Assembly (NCBI RefSeq): GCF_045310695.1
Contig: NZ_JBJIAA010000005.1
Coordinates: 62,001 to 126,000, forward strand
Origin: Clostridium_S neuense
Lineage (GTDB): Bacteria; Bacillota; Clostridia; Clostridiales; Clostridiaceae
Length of the DNA: 64,000 nt
Direction of reading: 5' to 3'
The translations under genes were made by a program, and so were the position numbers. Under the pieces are notes generated by a model that did no database searches, was not told where the DNA came from, and worked only from the letters and a program-made list of their open reading frames with translations. Of this stretch, positions 33,817 to 42,440 are shown piece by piece (positions within the stretch are counted from its first letter, which is position 1; each line of letters begins with the position of its first letter).

Positions 33817-35535
33817 ATGAACTTTAACAAGATGAAGCTATCTACCAAATTAATAACAGGTTTTTCTCTGATGATTGTCTTAATAGTAGGCATATCAGTT
33901 TTATCAATTATTAAATTGAATAAAATTGATAGTACTGTTAAGGATTTAACGATTACAGAGGATAGAAAATTAACTTTAGCCTATGAAATGAAAAGTGATG
34001 TGGATAACATGGCTATAGCAGTGAGGAATATATGTGCATCAAGTGACGTAGCATATATGAGAACACAGGAAAATGAATACAAAGCTGCTCAAAAAGAGTA
34101 CAATTCTAACAAGAGGCAGCTTCAAAGCTTGACCTATACAGCTTTGGGAAAGCAGTTAAACAAGGAAGTTGATGAAAAGGATGATGCAGCCTTTGATGCT
34201 TTTAATGAGGCGATAAAAATAGGCATGAAAACAGATGTATCTAATGAAGAGCTTACTAAGATTATTTCGGAGTTAAAAAAGCCTCAGGATGACCTTACCT
34301 CAAGCATAGATAAATTTGTAAAAGCTCAAAAGGATGCTACACAGGAGAAGGGGGTATTGTCTAGAGATACTACAATAGCTGCATCAAATATAATTATAGT
34401 TGTTCTTATAGTGAGCGTTATATTAGGTATTTTGTTTACATATTTAATAAGAAAAAGTATTGTAAGTCAGATTAGAGAGGTTTTTGAAGGTGCAGAAAAG
34501 TTAGCAAATGGGGAATTTGATTTTAAAATGAAGGTGGTTTCAAAGGACGAAATAGGTAAGACGGTTAATGCCTTAAACAATGCTGTAGAAAAGCTTAATA
34601 ATAGTATGAAGCTGGTAAGAAGTGAAAGCGAAGGTATTATTAAAAGCATAGAAACATCCGATGGAATGCTCCAGGCTGTAAATGGTGAAATTGAGCAGGT
34701 ATCAGCAGCTACAGAGGAAATATCAGCTGGAATGGAACAATCTTCGGCTTCTGTAGAGGAAGTTACCTCAATGACAATTACAGTAAAAGAAGAAATTAAT
34801 GTTACTGCAGAAAAGGCTAAAGAAGGTTTGAAGGTGGCTTTAAATATACAGGATAAGGCTAAGGTAATTAACAATGATTCTTTAAACTCAAAGGAAAGTG
34901 CAGAAAAAATATACAAACAAACTAAAGATAATTTGGAAAAATCCTTGGAAGAGGTTAAGGTTGTAAATAAAATATCTGAAATGGCTGAAAGTATAAATGG
35001 CATTGCAGAGCAGACAAATTTATTGGCACTAAATGCAGCTATAGAGGCAGCAAGAGCGGGAGATCAAGGAAAAGGCTTTGCAGTTGTTGCTGAAGAGGTT
35101 AGAAAGCTTGCCGAGGAATCAGCAGGTGCAGTTTCTCAGATACAAGATGAAATTGGAACAGTGCTTGGAGCTGTTGAAAAGCTATCCGATTCAGCTAAAT
35201 CCATATTAGTATTTATGGAAAAGAATGTTCTTAAGGACTATGAAAGTTTAATTTCAATTAGCCATGAGTATAAGGAAGATGGAATTAGGGTAAAAGATAT
35301 AATAGAAAAATTTGCTGAAGTTTCGGATACAATATCTAGCTCCATTGATCAAATAACAATGACTATGGAGCAGGTTGCAGCTTCCGTAACAGAGGTGGCA
35401 AAGTCATCTACAGATATTGCTGCAAGTGTTGGTGAAGTTAAAGATAAGAGTGAGGCAATAACAAATGAGTCCAAAGGAAATCTTGAAGGCGCGGATAAAC
35501 TTATAAATTTGATTAGAGAATTTAAATTAGGATAA
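33817..35535 (+). CDS. Methyl-accepting chemotaxis protein (4HB sensor, HAMP)
   Basis: A 572-aa receptor of classical topology. TM1 is at about 12-32, a four-helix-bundle extracellular sensor at about 33-185, TM2 at about 190-212, HAMP at about 213-265, then the signalling coiled coil with tip IAEQTNLLALNAAIEAARAGDQGKGFAVVAEEVRKLAEES. GAGGGGG precedes ATG by 11 bases. It is encoded alone between a terminator and a repeat-rich gap, 2.6 kb before the cheB gene, so it probably signals into that or another chemosensory system. The ligand is unknown. Confidence 0.94.
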   Translation: MNFNKMKLSTKLITGFSLMIVLIVGISVLSIIKLNKIDSTVKDLTITEDRKLTLAYEMKSDVDNMAIAVRNICASSDVAYMRTQENEYKAAQKEYNSNKRQLQSLTYTALGKQLNKEVDEKDDAAFDAFNEAIKIGMKTDVSNEELTKIISELKKPQDDLTSSIDKFVKAQKDATQEKGVLSRDTTIAASNIIIVVLIVSVILGILFTYLIRKSIVSQIREVFEGAEKLANGEFDFKMKVVSKDEIGKTVNALNNAVEKLNNSMKLVRSESEGIIKSIETSDGMLQAVNGEIEQVSAATEEISAGMEQSSASVEEVTSMTITVKEEINVTAEKAKEGLKVALNIQDKAKVINNDSLNSKESAEKIYKQTKDNLEKSLEEVKVVNKISEMAESINGIAEQTNLLALNAAIEAARAGDQGKGFAVVAEEVRKLAEESAGAVSQIQDEIGTVLGAVEKLSDSAKSILVFMEKNVLKDYESLISISHEYKEDGIRVKDIIEKFAEVSDTISSSIDQITMTMEQVAASVTEVAKSSTDIAASVGEVKDKSEAITNESKGNLEGADKLINLIREFKLG

Positions 35536-35559
35536 TTTGCACATGGGGCTATCGTACTA

Positions 35560-35836
35560 AAAATTGTTAAATCATGATTTATTAAGAGTTTTTTAAACTA
35601 TTTCTTCAGCATTGTTACTTCGCTCCCACGGAATTTTAGGCTTGAATCTTTGTAATTAATTAAATACTAGTACCATATACTACCTTTATTTATCAACTAT
35701 GTTTATAACGGATTTTTCGCAGAGAAACGGAGAAAAATTTTCCTTAAACACTGTATAATGCGAGGTAAGTGTATTGCAGGATGATTTATCTTAGATTTAT
35801 TAATTTTATTTAATATCCTGTGATGCACTTACTTCG
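35560..35836. repeat. Dispersed repeat copy plus inverted-repeat element
   Basis: Positions about 35560-35685 are closely similar to the reverse complement of 63845-63999, the shared core being TTCAGCATTGTTAC, CGCTCCCAC and GGAATTTTAGGC. That copy has about 30 extra bases inside. Next comes the hairpin GATTTTTC-N13-GAAAAATT (35711-35739), then a 22-bp imperfect inverted repeat (35761-35782 with 35815-35836). No coding frame covers this region. Confidence 0.6.
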
Positions 35837-35853
35837 TATTATTTATAAATATA

Positions 35854-35883
35854 GTTGACTAATCAACGATATTTTGCTATTAT
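35854..35883 (+). promoter_or_regulatory. marR-MFS promoter with overlapping operator
   Basis: TTGACT (35855-35860), 17-bp spacer and TATTAT (35878-35883). The inverted repeat GTTGA-CTAA-TCAAC (35854-35867) covers the -35 element, as expected for MarR autorepression. Confidence 0.7.
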
Positions 35884-35912
35884 ATTTATGCAATGAATAA
35901 AGGAGAATTATT

Positions 35913-36377
35913 ATGGATGAAAGCACTTCAACGTTAATTAAGCTTACCAGCAATATATATAGGTGTACTCAATGTTATCTTGATAAAGAGCTTTGCAAAT
36001 TTAAACTTACAACAGGAACATACCCATATTTATTTGTACTTAACCGATGCCCAGGCATAAGTCAAAATGATATAAGCAAGGAATTAAGTGTAGATAAAGC
36101 AATGTCCGCTAGAACTGTGAAAAAATTGATAGAGCTTGAGTATGTAAAAAAGGAAGAAAATGAGGAAGATATAAGGGCATATAAGCTGTATATAACAGAT
36201 AAAGGTAGAAGCCTGCTGCCCGAAATTCGAAAAATAGTTCAGGAGTGGATTAATATTTTAATTAAAGGAAATAATGAAGAGGAAGTAAAAACATCTATAA
36301 AGTTTTTAGAGGATGTACTAAGGAAAGCAAAAGAATGTAAAGTAGCTAGCTGTGGAAGGAGGAATAAGTTTGAATAA
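35913..36377 (+). CDS. MarR-family transcriptional regulator
   Basis: A 154-aa winged-helix regulator. The DNA-binding helix pair is at about 45-75 (GISQNDISKELSVDKAMSARTVKKL), the wing around ENEEDIRAYKLYITDKG, and the C-terminus is a dimerisation helix. Four cysteines are present (two in RCTQCYLDKELC, plus C-terminal CKVASC), which might make it redox- or electrophile-responsive. It overlaps the downstream MFS exporter gene by 8 bases and presumably represses it. The promoter operator is visible upstream. Confidence 0.93.
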   Translation: MDESTSTLIKLTSNIYRCTQCYLDKELCKFKLTTGTYPYLFVLNRCPGISQNDISKELSVDKAMSARTVKKLIELEYVKKEENEEDIRAYKLYITDKGRSLLPEIRKIVQEWINILIKGNNEEEVKTSIKFLEDVLRKAKECKVASCGRRNKFE

Positions 36378-37842
36378 TAAAGAAAATCAGATATATAAAA
36401 AGCGATGGATAATACTATTTACAGTTCTTTCGGCCACTTTTATGGCAACGCTAGATGGAAGCATTGTAAATGTAGCTCTTCCTAATATGGCTGTGAATCT
36501 TAAGGTTGGAATGTCAGGAGTTACATGGGTTGTAACCAGCTTTTTAATAACTGTTGCTGCAACGATTTTAATATTTGGAAGAATAGGTGATATAATTGGG
36601 AAAACCAAGGTTTTTAGTTTTGGAGTTGTTCTCTTTACCTTTGGATCTTTAATGTGTGGCTTTACTAATTCACTTTTAGTACTTGTTATAGCAAGAGTTA
36701 TACAAGCAATAGGTGCAGCAGCTACCATGGCAACTAATCAAGGAATTATAACTCAGGTTTTTCCCGCAAATGAAAGAGGAAGAGCACTTGGTGTTTTGGG
36801 AACTTTTGTAGCACTAGGTTCAATGGCAGGACCTCCACTTGGAGGCTTTATTGTCTCTGCATTTAGTTGGGAATATATATTTTTAATAAATGTGCCAATT
36901 GGTATAGCAGTATTTATAGCTACTATTAAAGTATTTCCTAAGACAAATAAGATTTCTAATGAAAAAGTTGATGCAAGAGGAGCAGCACTATTTATGATAG
37001 CTACTGTAGCCTTTTTCTGGGCAGTAGTTCAAGGACAGACTACAGGATATAATAATCCTGTTATGATAGGAGCATTTATTGTAGCGTTTGTAGCGTTTGT
37101 GCTTTTTATTATAGCGGAAAAGAAGATAAAAATGCCTCTTTTGGATTTAAGTATTTTTTCAAATAGTTTGTTTTCAATAAGTATAATTTGCGCATTTATA
37201 TCATTTGTAGCAATTAGTGCTTCTAATATAATACTGCCATTTTATTTTGAGGATACATTGAAGTTTTCAGCAGCAGTAACAGGAATGTTTATGATGGTAT
37301 CACCTATTGTGTTATCTGTAGTTGCACCTTTCAGTGGATATTTATCAGATAAAGTAGGCTCAGAAATTTTGACACTTATAGGACTTTCATTTACAAGCTT
37401 GGGTTTGTTTTTAATCAGCACTTTAAATGCAAAGTCTTCAGTAATTTTATTGCTTTTATATATAGTAATAATGACTATGGGAAATGGAATGTTCCAATCT
37501 CCTAACAATTCTTTGGTTATGTCTACAGTATCAAAAAACAAGTTAGGAATTGCAGGAAGCGTTAATGCTTTAATTAGAAATTTAGGATTCGTTTTAGGTA
37601 CTTCCGTATCAACTCTTATTTTGTATAGCAGAATGAGTGCTAAGGTTCATTATAGAGTAACAGACTATATAAGAGGAAGAGATGAAGTATTTATTTATGG
37701 AATGAAGTTTGTTTATATATGTGCTGGTGCCTTATGTTTGTTTGGCGTTATAATAACAGCTTTTAGATTTTTTAATAGTAAAAAAAACCAAAAGTTTAAA
37801 AACAAAGAAGAAGACGAAGAAGTAAATGAAAAAATAATTTAA
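36370..37842 (+). CDS. MFS drug exporter, DHA2 (14-TM, EmrB/QacA) family
   Basis: A 490-aa proton-coupled exporter with 14 predicted helices. Motif D1 is FMATLDGSIVNVALPNMA in TM1, motif A is GRIGDIIGKTKVFS, and motif C is around GSMAGPPLGGFIV in TM5, all typical of DHA2 drug pumps. A frame opens at a GTG (36352), but the well-placed GGAAGGAGG (36355-36363) points to TTG 36370. It is coupled to the marR gene by overlap, so it is an inducible multidrug-resistance unit. The substrate is not deducible. Confidence 0.92.
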   Translation: MNNKENQIYKKRWIILFTVLSATFMATLDGSIVNVALPNMAVNLKVGMSGVTWVVTSFLITVAATILIFGRIGDIIGKTKVFSFGVVLFTFGSLMCGFTNSLLVLVIARVIQAIGAAATMATNQGIITQVFPANERGRALGVLGTFVALGSMAGPPLGGFIVSAFSWEYIFLINVPIGIAVFIATIKVFPKTNKISNEKVDARGAALFMIATVAFFWAVVQGQTTGYNNPVMIGAFIVAFVAFVLFIIAEKKIKMPLLDLSIFSNSLFSISIICAFISFVAISASNIILPFYFEDTLKFSAAVTGMFMMVSPIVLSVVAPFSGYLSDKVGSEILTLIGLSFTSLGLFLISTLNAKSSVILLLLYIVIMTMGNGMFQSPNNSLVMSTVSKNKLGIAGSVNALIRNLGFVLGTSVSTLILYSRMSAKVHYRVTDYIRGRDEVFIYGMKFVYICAGALCLFGVIITAFRFFNSKKNQKFKNKEEDEEVNEKII

Positions 37843-37877
37843 TGGAGAGAGCGTAAAAGCCTTCTCCATTCATTTTT
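37841..37877 (+). terminator. Terminator of the marR-MFS operon
   Basis: AATGGAGA (37841-37848) pairs with TCTCCATT (37863-37870), followed by CATTTTTTG. The stem starts within the MFS stop codon. Confidence 0.7.
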
Positions 37878-37936
37878 TGTATTTTTAGTCATGAATTTAA
37901 ATATTATTAAAATAAATGTAAGCAAAGGTCTAATGA

Positions 37937-37965
37937 TTGACATTTTACTTAGAATTTAGTATAAT
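37937..37965 (+). promoter_or_regulatory. Sigma-A promoter of cheB
   Basis: TTGACA (37937-37942), 17-bp spacer and TATAAT (37960-37965): perfect consensus. It is about 160 bases upstream of cheB. It is not a sigma-D (flagellar) promoter, which argues that the cluster is expressed independently of flagella. Confidence 0.8.
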
Positions 37966-38127
37966 TTGGATATAAATAATATTATTAAATTATATCCAAC
38001 CATTTATTCATACATTAAACTTATCATAATTTTAAACAGATCAAGATTAACAAATAGCAGGAAATTCAATAAGAGTCTACAATACTTAAGATTAACTTAT
38101 ATAGTTTAATAGAAGGGAGTAGATTTT

Positions 38128-39153
38128 ATGAATAGCAAAATAAGAGTTTTAATTGTCGATGATAGTCTACTTTCTCGTGAAATAATTTCAATGGGTATTT
38201 CTTCATCACCTGATATAGAGGTGGTTGCAAAGGCAGGAGATGCATTTGAGGCAGCAGATAAAATTTTAAAATTTAAACCCGACATAATGACCTGCGATGT
38301 AGAAATGCCCAAAATGAATGGAATTGAATTTATAAAAAGACTGCTACCACAATACTCTTTACCAATAATAGTTGTTAGCTCTGCCAGTGAGGTTGTGTTT
38401 GAAGCCATAAATGCAGGAGCTGTAGATTTTATTCCTAAACCAAATACACAATCCCCTAAAAGCGTGGAAAATTTCATAAACGAATTGATAAAAAAAATTA
38501 AAGTAGCTGCACATTCTCATGTTGTAGAAAAATCAGAATTAAAAATAAAAAGCTTTGATAGTAAAAGTAGCATAAGTACAGATACAATTGTTGCAATAGG
38601 TGCTTCGACAGGTGGAACTGAAGCAATATATAATATACTAAATTCACTGCCGGAGAATATGCCAGGAATTGTAATTACACAGCATATACCACCTGTGTTT
38701 TCTGAAATGTTCGCAAATAGGCTTAACAATCAAACAAAGCTAAAGGTGAAAGAAGCTGAGAATGGAGACTACATAGAAAAAGGAACGGTTCTTATTGCAC
38801 CTGGAAGTAAACATATGACAATAAAAAAGAAACTTGGCAGGTATTGTGTGGAAGTTTTTCAAGGAGAAAGAGTAAATGGACATTGTCCATCTGTAGACGT
38901 ATTATTTAAATCTGTAGCAAAAGAAGCAAAAAACAAATCTATAGGTATTATACTTACGGGAATGGGATATGATGGAGCACGAGGATTGCTTGCTATGAGA
39001 AGAAGCGGAGCAAAAACCATAGGACAGGATGAAAAATCTTGTGTTGTATATGGAATGCCCAAAGTTGCCTATGACATAGGAGCGGTTCAAAAACAAGTAT
39101 CTCTTTCTAATATACCACAAGTTTTATTTTCAATGTTAAAGGACAAGAAATAG
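38128..39153 (+). CDS. cheB: Chemotaxis protein-glutamate methylesterase/deamidase CheB
   Basis: A 341-aa two-domain protein. The receiver has phospho-Asp57 (IMTCDVEMPKMNG). After a linker, the methylesterase domain has Ser160 in IGASTGGTEA, His in ITQHIPPVFS and Asp in GMGYDGARG. It removes receptor methyl groups in opposition to CheR (44162). GAAGGGAG precedes the ATG by 9 bases. It has its own promoter and a 317-base gap to the next gene, so it forms a separate transcription unit at the head of the cluster. Confidence 0.96.
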   Translation: MNSKIRVLIVDDSLLSREIISMGISSSPDIEVVAKAGDAFEAADKILKFKPDIMTCDVEMPKMNGIEFIKRLLPQYSLPIIVVSSASEVVFEAINAGAVDFIPKPNTQSPKSVENFINELIKKIKVAAHSHVVEKSELKIKSFDSKSSISTDTIVAIGASTGGTEAIYNILNSLPENMPGIVITQHIPPVFSEMFANRLNNQTKLKVKEAENGDYIEKGTVLIAPGSKHMTIKKKLGRYCVEVFQGERVNGHCPSVDVLFKSVAKEAKNKSIGIILTGMGYDGARGLLAMRRSGAKTIGQDEKSCVVYGMPKVAYDIGAVQKQVSLSNIPQVLFSMLKDKK

Positions 39154-39233
39154 TATAAAGTTTTGTTTATAATATGACAAATTACTGTATTATGATAATC
39201 AAAAAAACATAAACACATATAATGTTATAATAA

Positions 39234-39262
39234 TTGACAAAGTAAATTAGTTTTAGTACAAT
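39234..39262 (+). promoter_or_regulatory. Sigma-A promoter of the cheY-cheA operon
   Basis: TTGACA (39234-39239), 17-bp spacer and TACAAT (39257-39262). A roughly 200-base leader follows up to cheY, with nothing further recognised in it. Confidence 0.7.
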
Positions 39263-39470
39263 TTCCATATATATTATATAAATGTTTACACTAAAGATAT
39301 TATAATAAAGCAGCCATTGAACGATAATTATTATAAGTTATTTGTAAACTTTATAATTTAAATTTTTATAACCTAGAATTAGGTAATAATGACTGAAAAC
39401 TCTAAAATTTTAAAAAACTTATTATATAGTGAATTTATTATAAATTAATTTTTAATGAGGAGTGATTATT

Positions 39471-39833
39471 ATGGCAAAAGTTCTTATTATTGATGATGCA
39501 GCTTTTATGAGGATGTCTTTAAAATCTATGCTTGAAAAAAATGGATTTGAAGTTGTTGGAGAAGCTGAAAATGGTGAAGTTGGCATACTTAAGTATAAAG
39601 AGGTTAGCCCTGATTTAGTAACTTTAGATGTTACAATGCCTAAAATGGGTGGAGTTGAAACATTAAAATTGATTAAAGAATATGATCCTAAGGCTAAAAT
39701 TGTTATGGTTACAGCAATGGGACAAGAAAAGATAGTTAAAGAAGCTGTAATAAGTGGAGCAAAATCATTTATTGTAAAGCCATTTAAAGAAGAAAAGTTG
39801 GTAGATACGCTAAATAAAGTGATGGCCATGTAA
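39471..39833 (+). CDS. cheY: Chemotaxis response regulator CheY
   Basis: A 120-aa single-domain receiver: acidic pair IIDDA (8-9), phospho-Asp53 (TLDVTMPKMGG), Thr in VMVTAMG and Lys in FIVKPFKEEK. The sequence is of the Bacillus/Thermotoga CheY type, which binds the motor switch, but in an accessory cluster the target may differ. GAGGA at 39457-39461 supports ATG 39471 over a GTG three codons earlier. First gene of the main operon. Confidence 0.94.
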   Translation: MAKVLIIDDAAFMRMSLKSMLEKNGFEVVGEAENGEVGILKYKEVSPDLVTLDVTMPKMGGVETLKLIKEYDPKAKIVMVTAMGQEKIVKEAVISGAKSFIVKPFKEEKLVDTLNKVMAM

Positions 39834-39859
39834 TATTGGCTCAATGGGTGGTGAGATAA

Positions 39860-41914
39860 TTGTCAGAATCTTCAAATGAGCCTATGCTGGAGATGTATAT
39901 ATTTGAAACATCCCAATTTATAGATCAACTAGAGGCAATAATTTTAGACAATGAAAATTCAAACGGTTATTCAAATGAAGACATTAATGAAATTTTTAGA
40001 ATAATGCATACCATTAAAGGGTCGTCAGCAATGATGCTTTTTAATGATGTATCTACTCTCGCTCATTCAATGGAAGATATTTTTTATTTTTTTAGGGAAA
40101 ATAATCCTGAAAATGTTGATTATTCAGCTTTAGCGGATTTACTATTTGAAAGTATTGATTTCATAAAGGTTGAGTTAGAAAAGATAAAGAATGGTGATGA
40201 AGTTGATGGAAAGAGCAGTGAGCTTATAGACCAAAATCATAAGTTCTTAGAAAAGTTAAAAGGAAATTCTACTGAGGTTGTTGAAGAAAAAACAGAAAAA
40301 AGCAATACTAAACAGCAGTACTATATAGAATCAGATAAAAAGAATGTTTTACTTAGCAATAATACTTATAAAGCAGTAATATTCTTTGATGATGATTGCG
40401 AAATGGAAAACATAAGGGCATACACAGTTATAAGCAGTATTAAAGAGTTTACTGACGAAGTACATTATTTGCCAGAAGATATTATAGAAGATGATGATAC
40501 CGCTAAAGTAATAAGAGAAAGTGGTTTTCAAGTTATCTTTAAGACAGATAAAGCCTATGAGGAAGTAAGCGAAATTTTAAATCAAACTGTGATGTTAAGA
40601 AAGCTTGAATTAGTGAAGCTTGAAGATGATGATGAGTTTAAGCAATTCAATAAAAGTGTTAAGGAAAATATAAAAGAGAGTCCTATAAAAAAGCCTGTGG
40701 TGGTAGAGAAGAAAAGTTCTTCAGAAGCTCATAACAGCGGTGTTCAGGAAATGATAAGTGTTAATATTAAAAAAGTGGACAAACTTATGGATCTAGTTGG
40801 AGAAATGGTTATTGCAGAAGCTATGGTAATTCAAAATCCTGATTTATATGGGCTTGAGTTAGAAAACTTTAAAAAATCTGCACGCCAATTACATAAGATA
40901 ACAAGTGAATTGCAGGACATAGTAATGTCCATAAGAATGGTACCTCTTGCTCCAACACTAAATAAGATGAATCGTGTCGTTAGAGATATGAAAAAGAAGC
41001 TTGATAAAGAGGTTAAATTAAAGCTTATAGGTGAAGATACTGAGGTTGATAAAAATATAATAGAGCACATATCCGATCCGTTGATGCATCTTGTTAGAAA
41101 TTGTGTGGATCACGGAATAGAAACAAAAGAGGATAGAGTAAAGTCTGGAAAGTCAGAAGAAGGATTAATTACAATAGAGGCAAAAAATCTTGGAAGCTAC
41201 GTTATTATAACCATCAGTGATGATGGGGCAGGGCTAAATAAGGAAAAAATATTAGAAAAGGCAGTGAAAAATAATATGCTCACAAAGTCACAAGAAGAAA
41301 TGAGTGATAACGAGATCTATAATCTAATATTTTTACCAGGTTTCTCTACTAACGATAATGTAACGGAATTCAGCGGTAGGGGTGTTGGAATGGATGTAGT
41401 TTCAAGAAATCTTTCGGAGATTGGTGGATATACGTACGTTAATAGTACTGAGGGAGAAGGAACTATATTTACGCTAAAAATACCACTTACTTTGGCGATT
41501 ATAGATGGAATGAATGTAAAGGTTGGAGATTCATATTATACCATACCAATAAGCAACATAAGACAGTCCTTTAGACCCAAAAATGAAGATATAATAAAAG
41601 ACTTAAATGGTAATGAAATGGTGATGATAAGAGGGGAATGTTATACGGTTTTTCGTATTCATGAGATATATGATATTAAGACTGATATAGATGATTTGAG
41701 CCGTGGCATAATTATTGTTGTTGAGCAGGATGATAAGATAGCGTGCTTATTTGTAGATGAATTGGTAGGACAGCAGCAAGTAGTAATAAAGGCATTGCCA
41801 AGCTATATAAAAAATATAAAAAAGATAGATGGATTGTCTGGATGTACGCTTTTAGGTAATGGGAGTATTAGCCTAATAATAGATGTTGCTGGAATAATAC
41901 AACAGCGCGCTTAA
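39860..41914 (+). CDS. cheA: Chemotaxis histidine kinase CheA
   Basis: A 684-aa kinase. The HPt (P1) domain has His50 in IMHTIKGSSAM, and a P2-like region spans about 160-250. Dimerisation P3 follows (about 290-355, MISVNIKKVDKLMDLVGEM), then the HATPase P4 with LVRNCVDHGIE, DDGAGLN and GRGVGMDVV. The CheW-like P5 is at the C-terminus. The start is TTG at 39860 behind GGTGGTGAG. It phosphorylates CheY and CheB and possibly the REC domains downstream. Confidence 0.96.
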   Translation: MSESSNEPMLEMYIFETSQFIDQLEAIILDNENSNGYSNEDINEIFRIMHTIKGSSAMMLFNDVSTLAHSMEDIFYFFRENNPENVDYSALADLLFESIDFIKVELEKIKNGDEVDGKSSELIDQNHKFLEKLKGNSTEVVEEKTEKSNTKQQYYIESDKKNVLLSNNTYKAVIFFDDDCEMENIRAYTVISSIKEFTDEVHYLPEDIIEDDDTAKVIRESGFQVIFKTDKAYEEVSEILNQTVMLRKLELVKLEDDDEFKQFNKSVKENIKESPIKKPVVVEKKSSSEAHNSGVQEMISVNIKKVDKLMDLVGEMVIAEAMVIQNPDLYGLELENFKKSARQLHKITSELQDIVMSIRMVPLAPTLNKMNRVVRDMKKKLDKEVKLKLIGEDTEVDKNIIEHISDPLMHLVRNCVDHGIETKEDRVKSGKSEEGLITIEAKNLGSYVIITISDDGAGLNKEKILEKAVKNNMLTKSQEEMSDNEIYNLIFLPGFSTNDNVTEFSGRGVGMDVVSRNLSEIGGYTYVNSTEGEGTIFTLKIPLTLAIIDGMNVKVGDSYYTIPISNIRQSFRPKNEDIIKDLNGNEMVMIRGECYTVFRIHEIYDIKTDIDDLSRGIIIVVEQDDKIACLFVDELVGQQQVVIKALPSYIKNIKKIDGLSGCTLLGNGSISLIIDVAGIIQQRA

Positions 41915-41927
41915 AGGGGGGATAGAA

Positions 41928-42416
41928 ATGCCTGAAGTTTATGATATTGACTTGTTAGATGAAGAAGATACACAAAAGGGAAAGTTTTTAACCTTTATGC
42001 TGCAAAATGAGTTTTATGGCATAGAGATAAAATATGTTATAGAAATAATTGTAATACAGGATATAAGTAAAGTTCCGGAGTTACCTGATTACATAAAAGG
42101 TATAATAAATCTTAGGGGGAAAATTATACCTGTAATGGATGTAAGGTTAAGATTTAAAAAGGAAGAAAAAGAATATAATGATAGGACGTGCATTGTAATT
42201 ATTCAAATGGGAGATATTTTTATGGGGCTTATTGTAGATAGTGTATCAGAGGTGGTAAGTATACCAGATTCTGAAATAGTAGATCCTCCTGATATAAGTA
42301 GGTATAACAATGAATATATAAAAGCTATTGGAAAAACAAACAATGGGATAAAGCTTATATTAGATTGTAATAAATTACTTAAGTACAATGACATCAAAAG
42401 TCTAAGCAGTATATAA
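41928..42416 (+). CDS. cheW: Chemotaxis coupling protein CheW
   Basis: A 162-aa adaptor with a single CheW beta-barrel domain (about 18-155; KFLTFMLQNEFYGIEI, YIKGIINLRGKIIPVMDV). It links receptors to CheA. AAAGGGGGGAT lies 6 bases from the ATG and 13 bases after the cheA stop. Confidence 0.95.
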   Translation: MPEVYDIDLLDEEDTQKGKFLTFMLQNEFYGIEIKYVIEIIVIQDISKVPELPDYIKGIINLRGKIIPVMDVRLRFKKEEKEYNDRTCIVIIQMGDIFMGLIVDSVSEVVSIPDSEIVDPPDISRYNNEYIKAIGKTNNGIKLILDCNKLLKYNDIKSLSSI

Positions 42417-42440
42417 ATAAATAGTATTGGGGGACTAATA

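Noticed and set aside
34467..35003. Long antisense frame (178 codons) inside the chemoreceptor gene
   Set aside because: Ser/Leu/Phe-rich mirror of coiled-coil codons on the other strand; no start signals. Typical antisense shadow.
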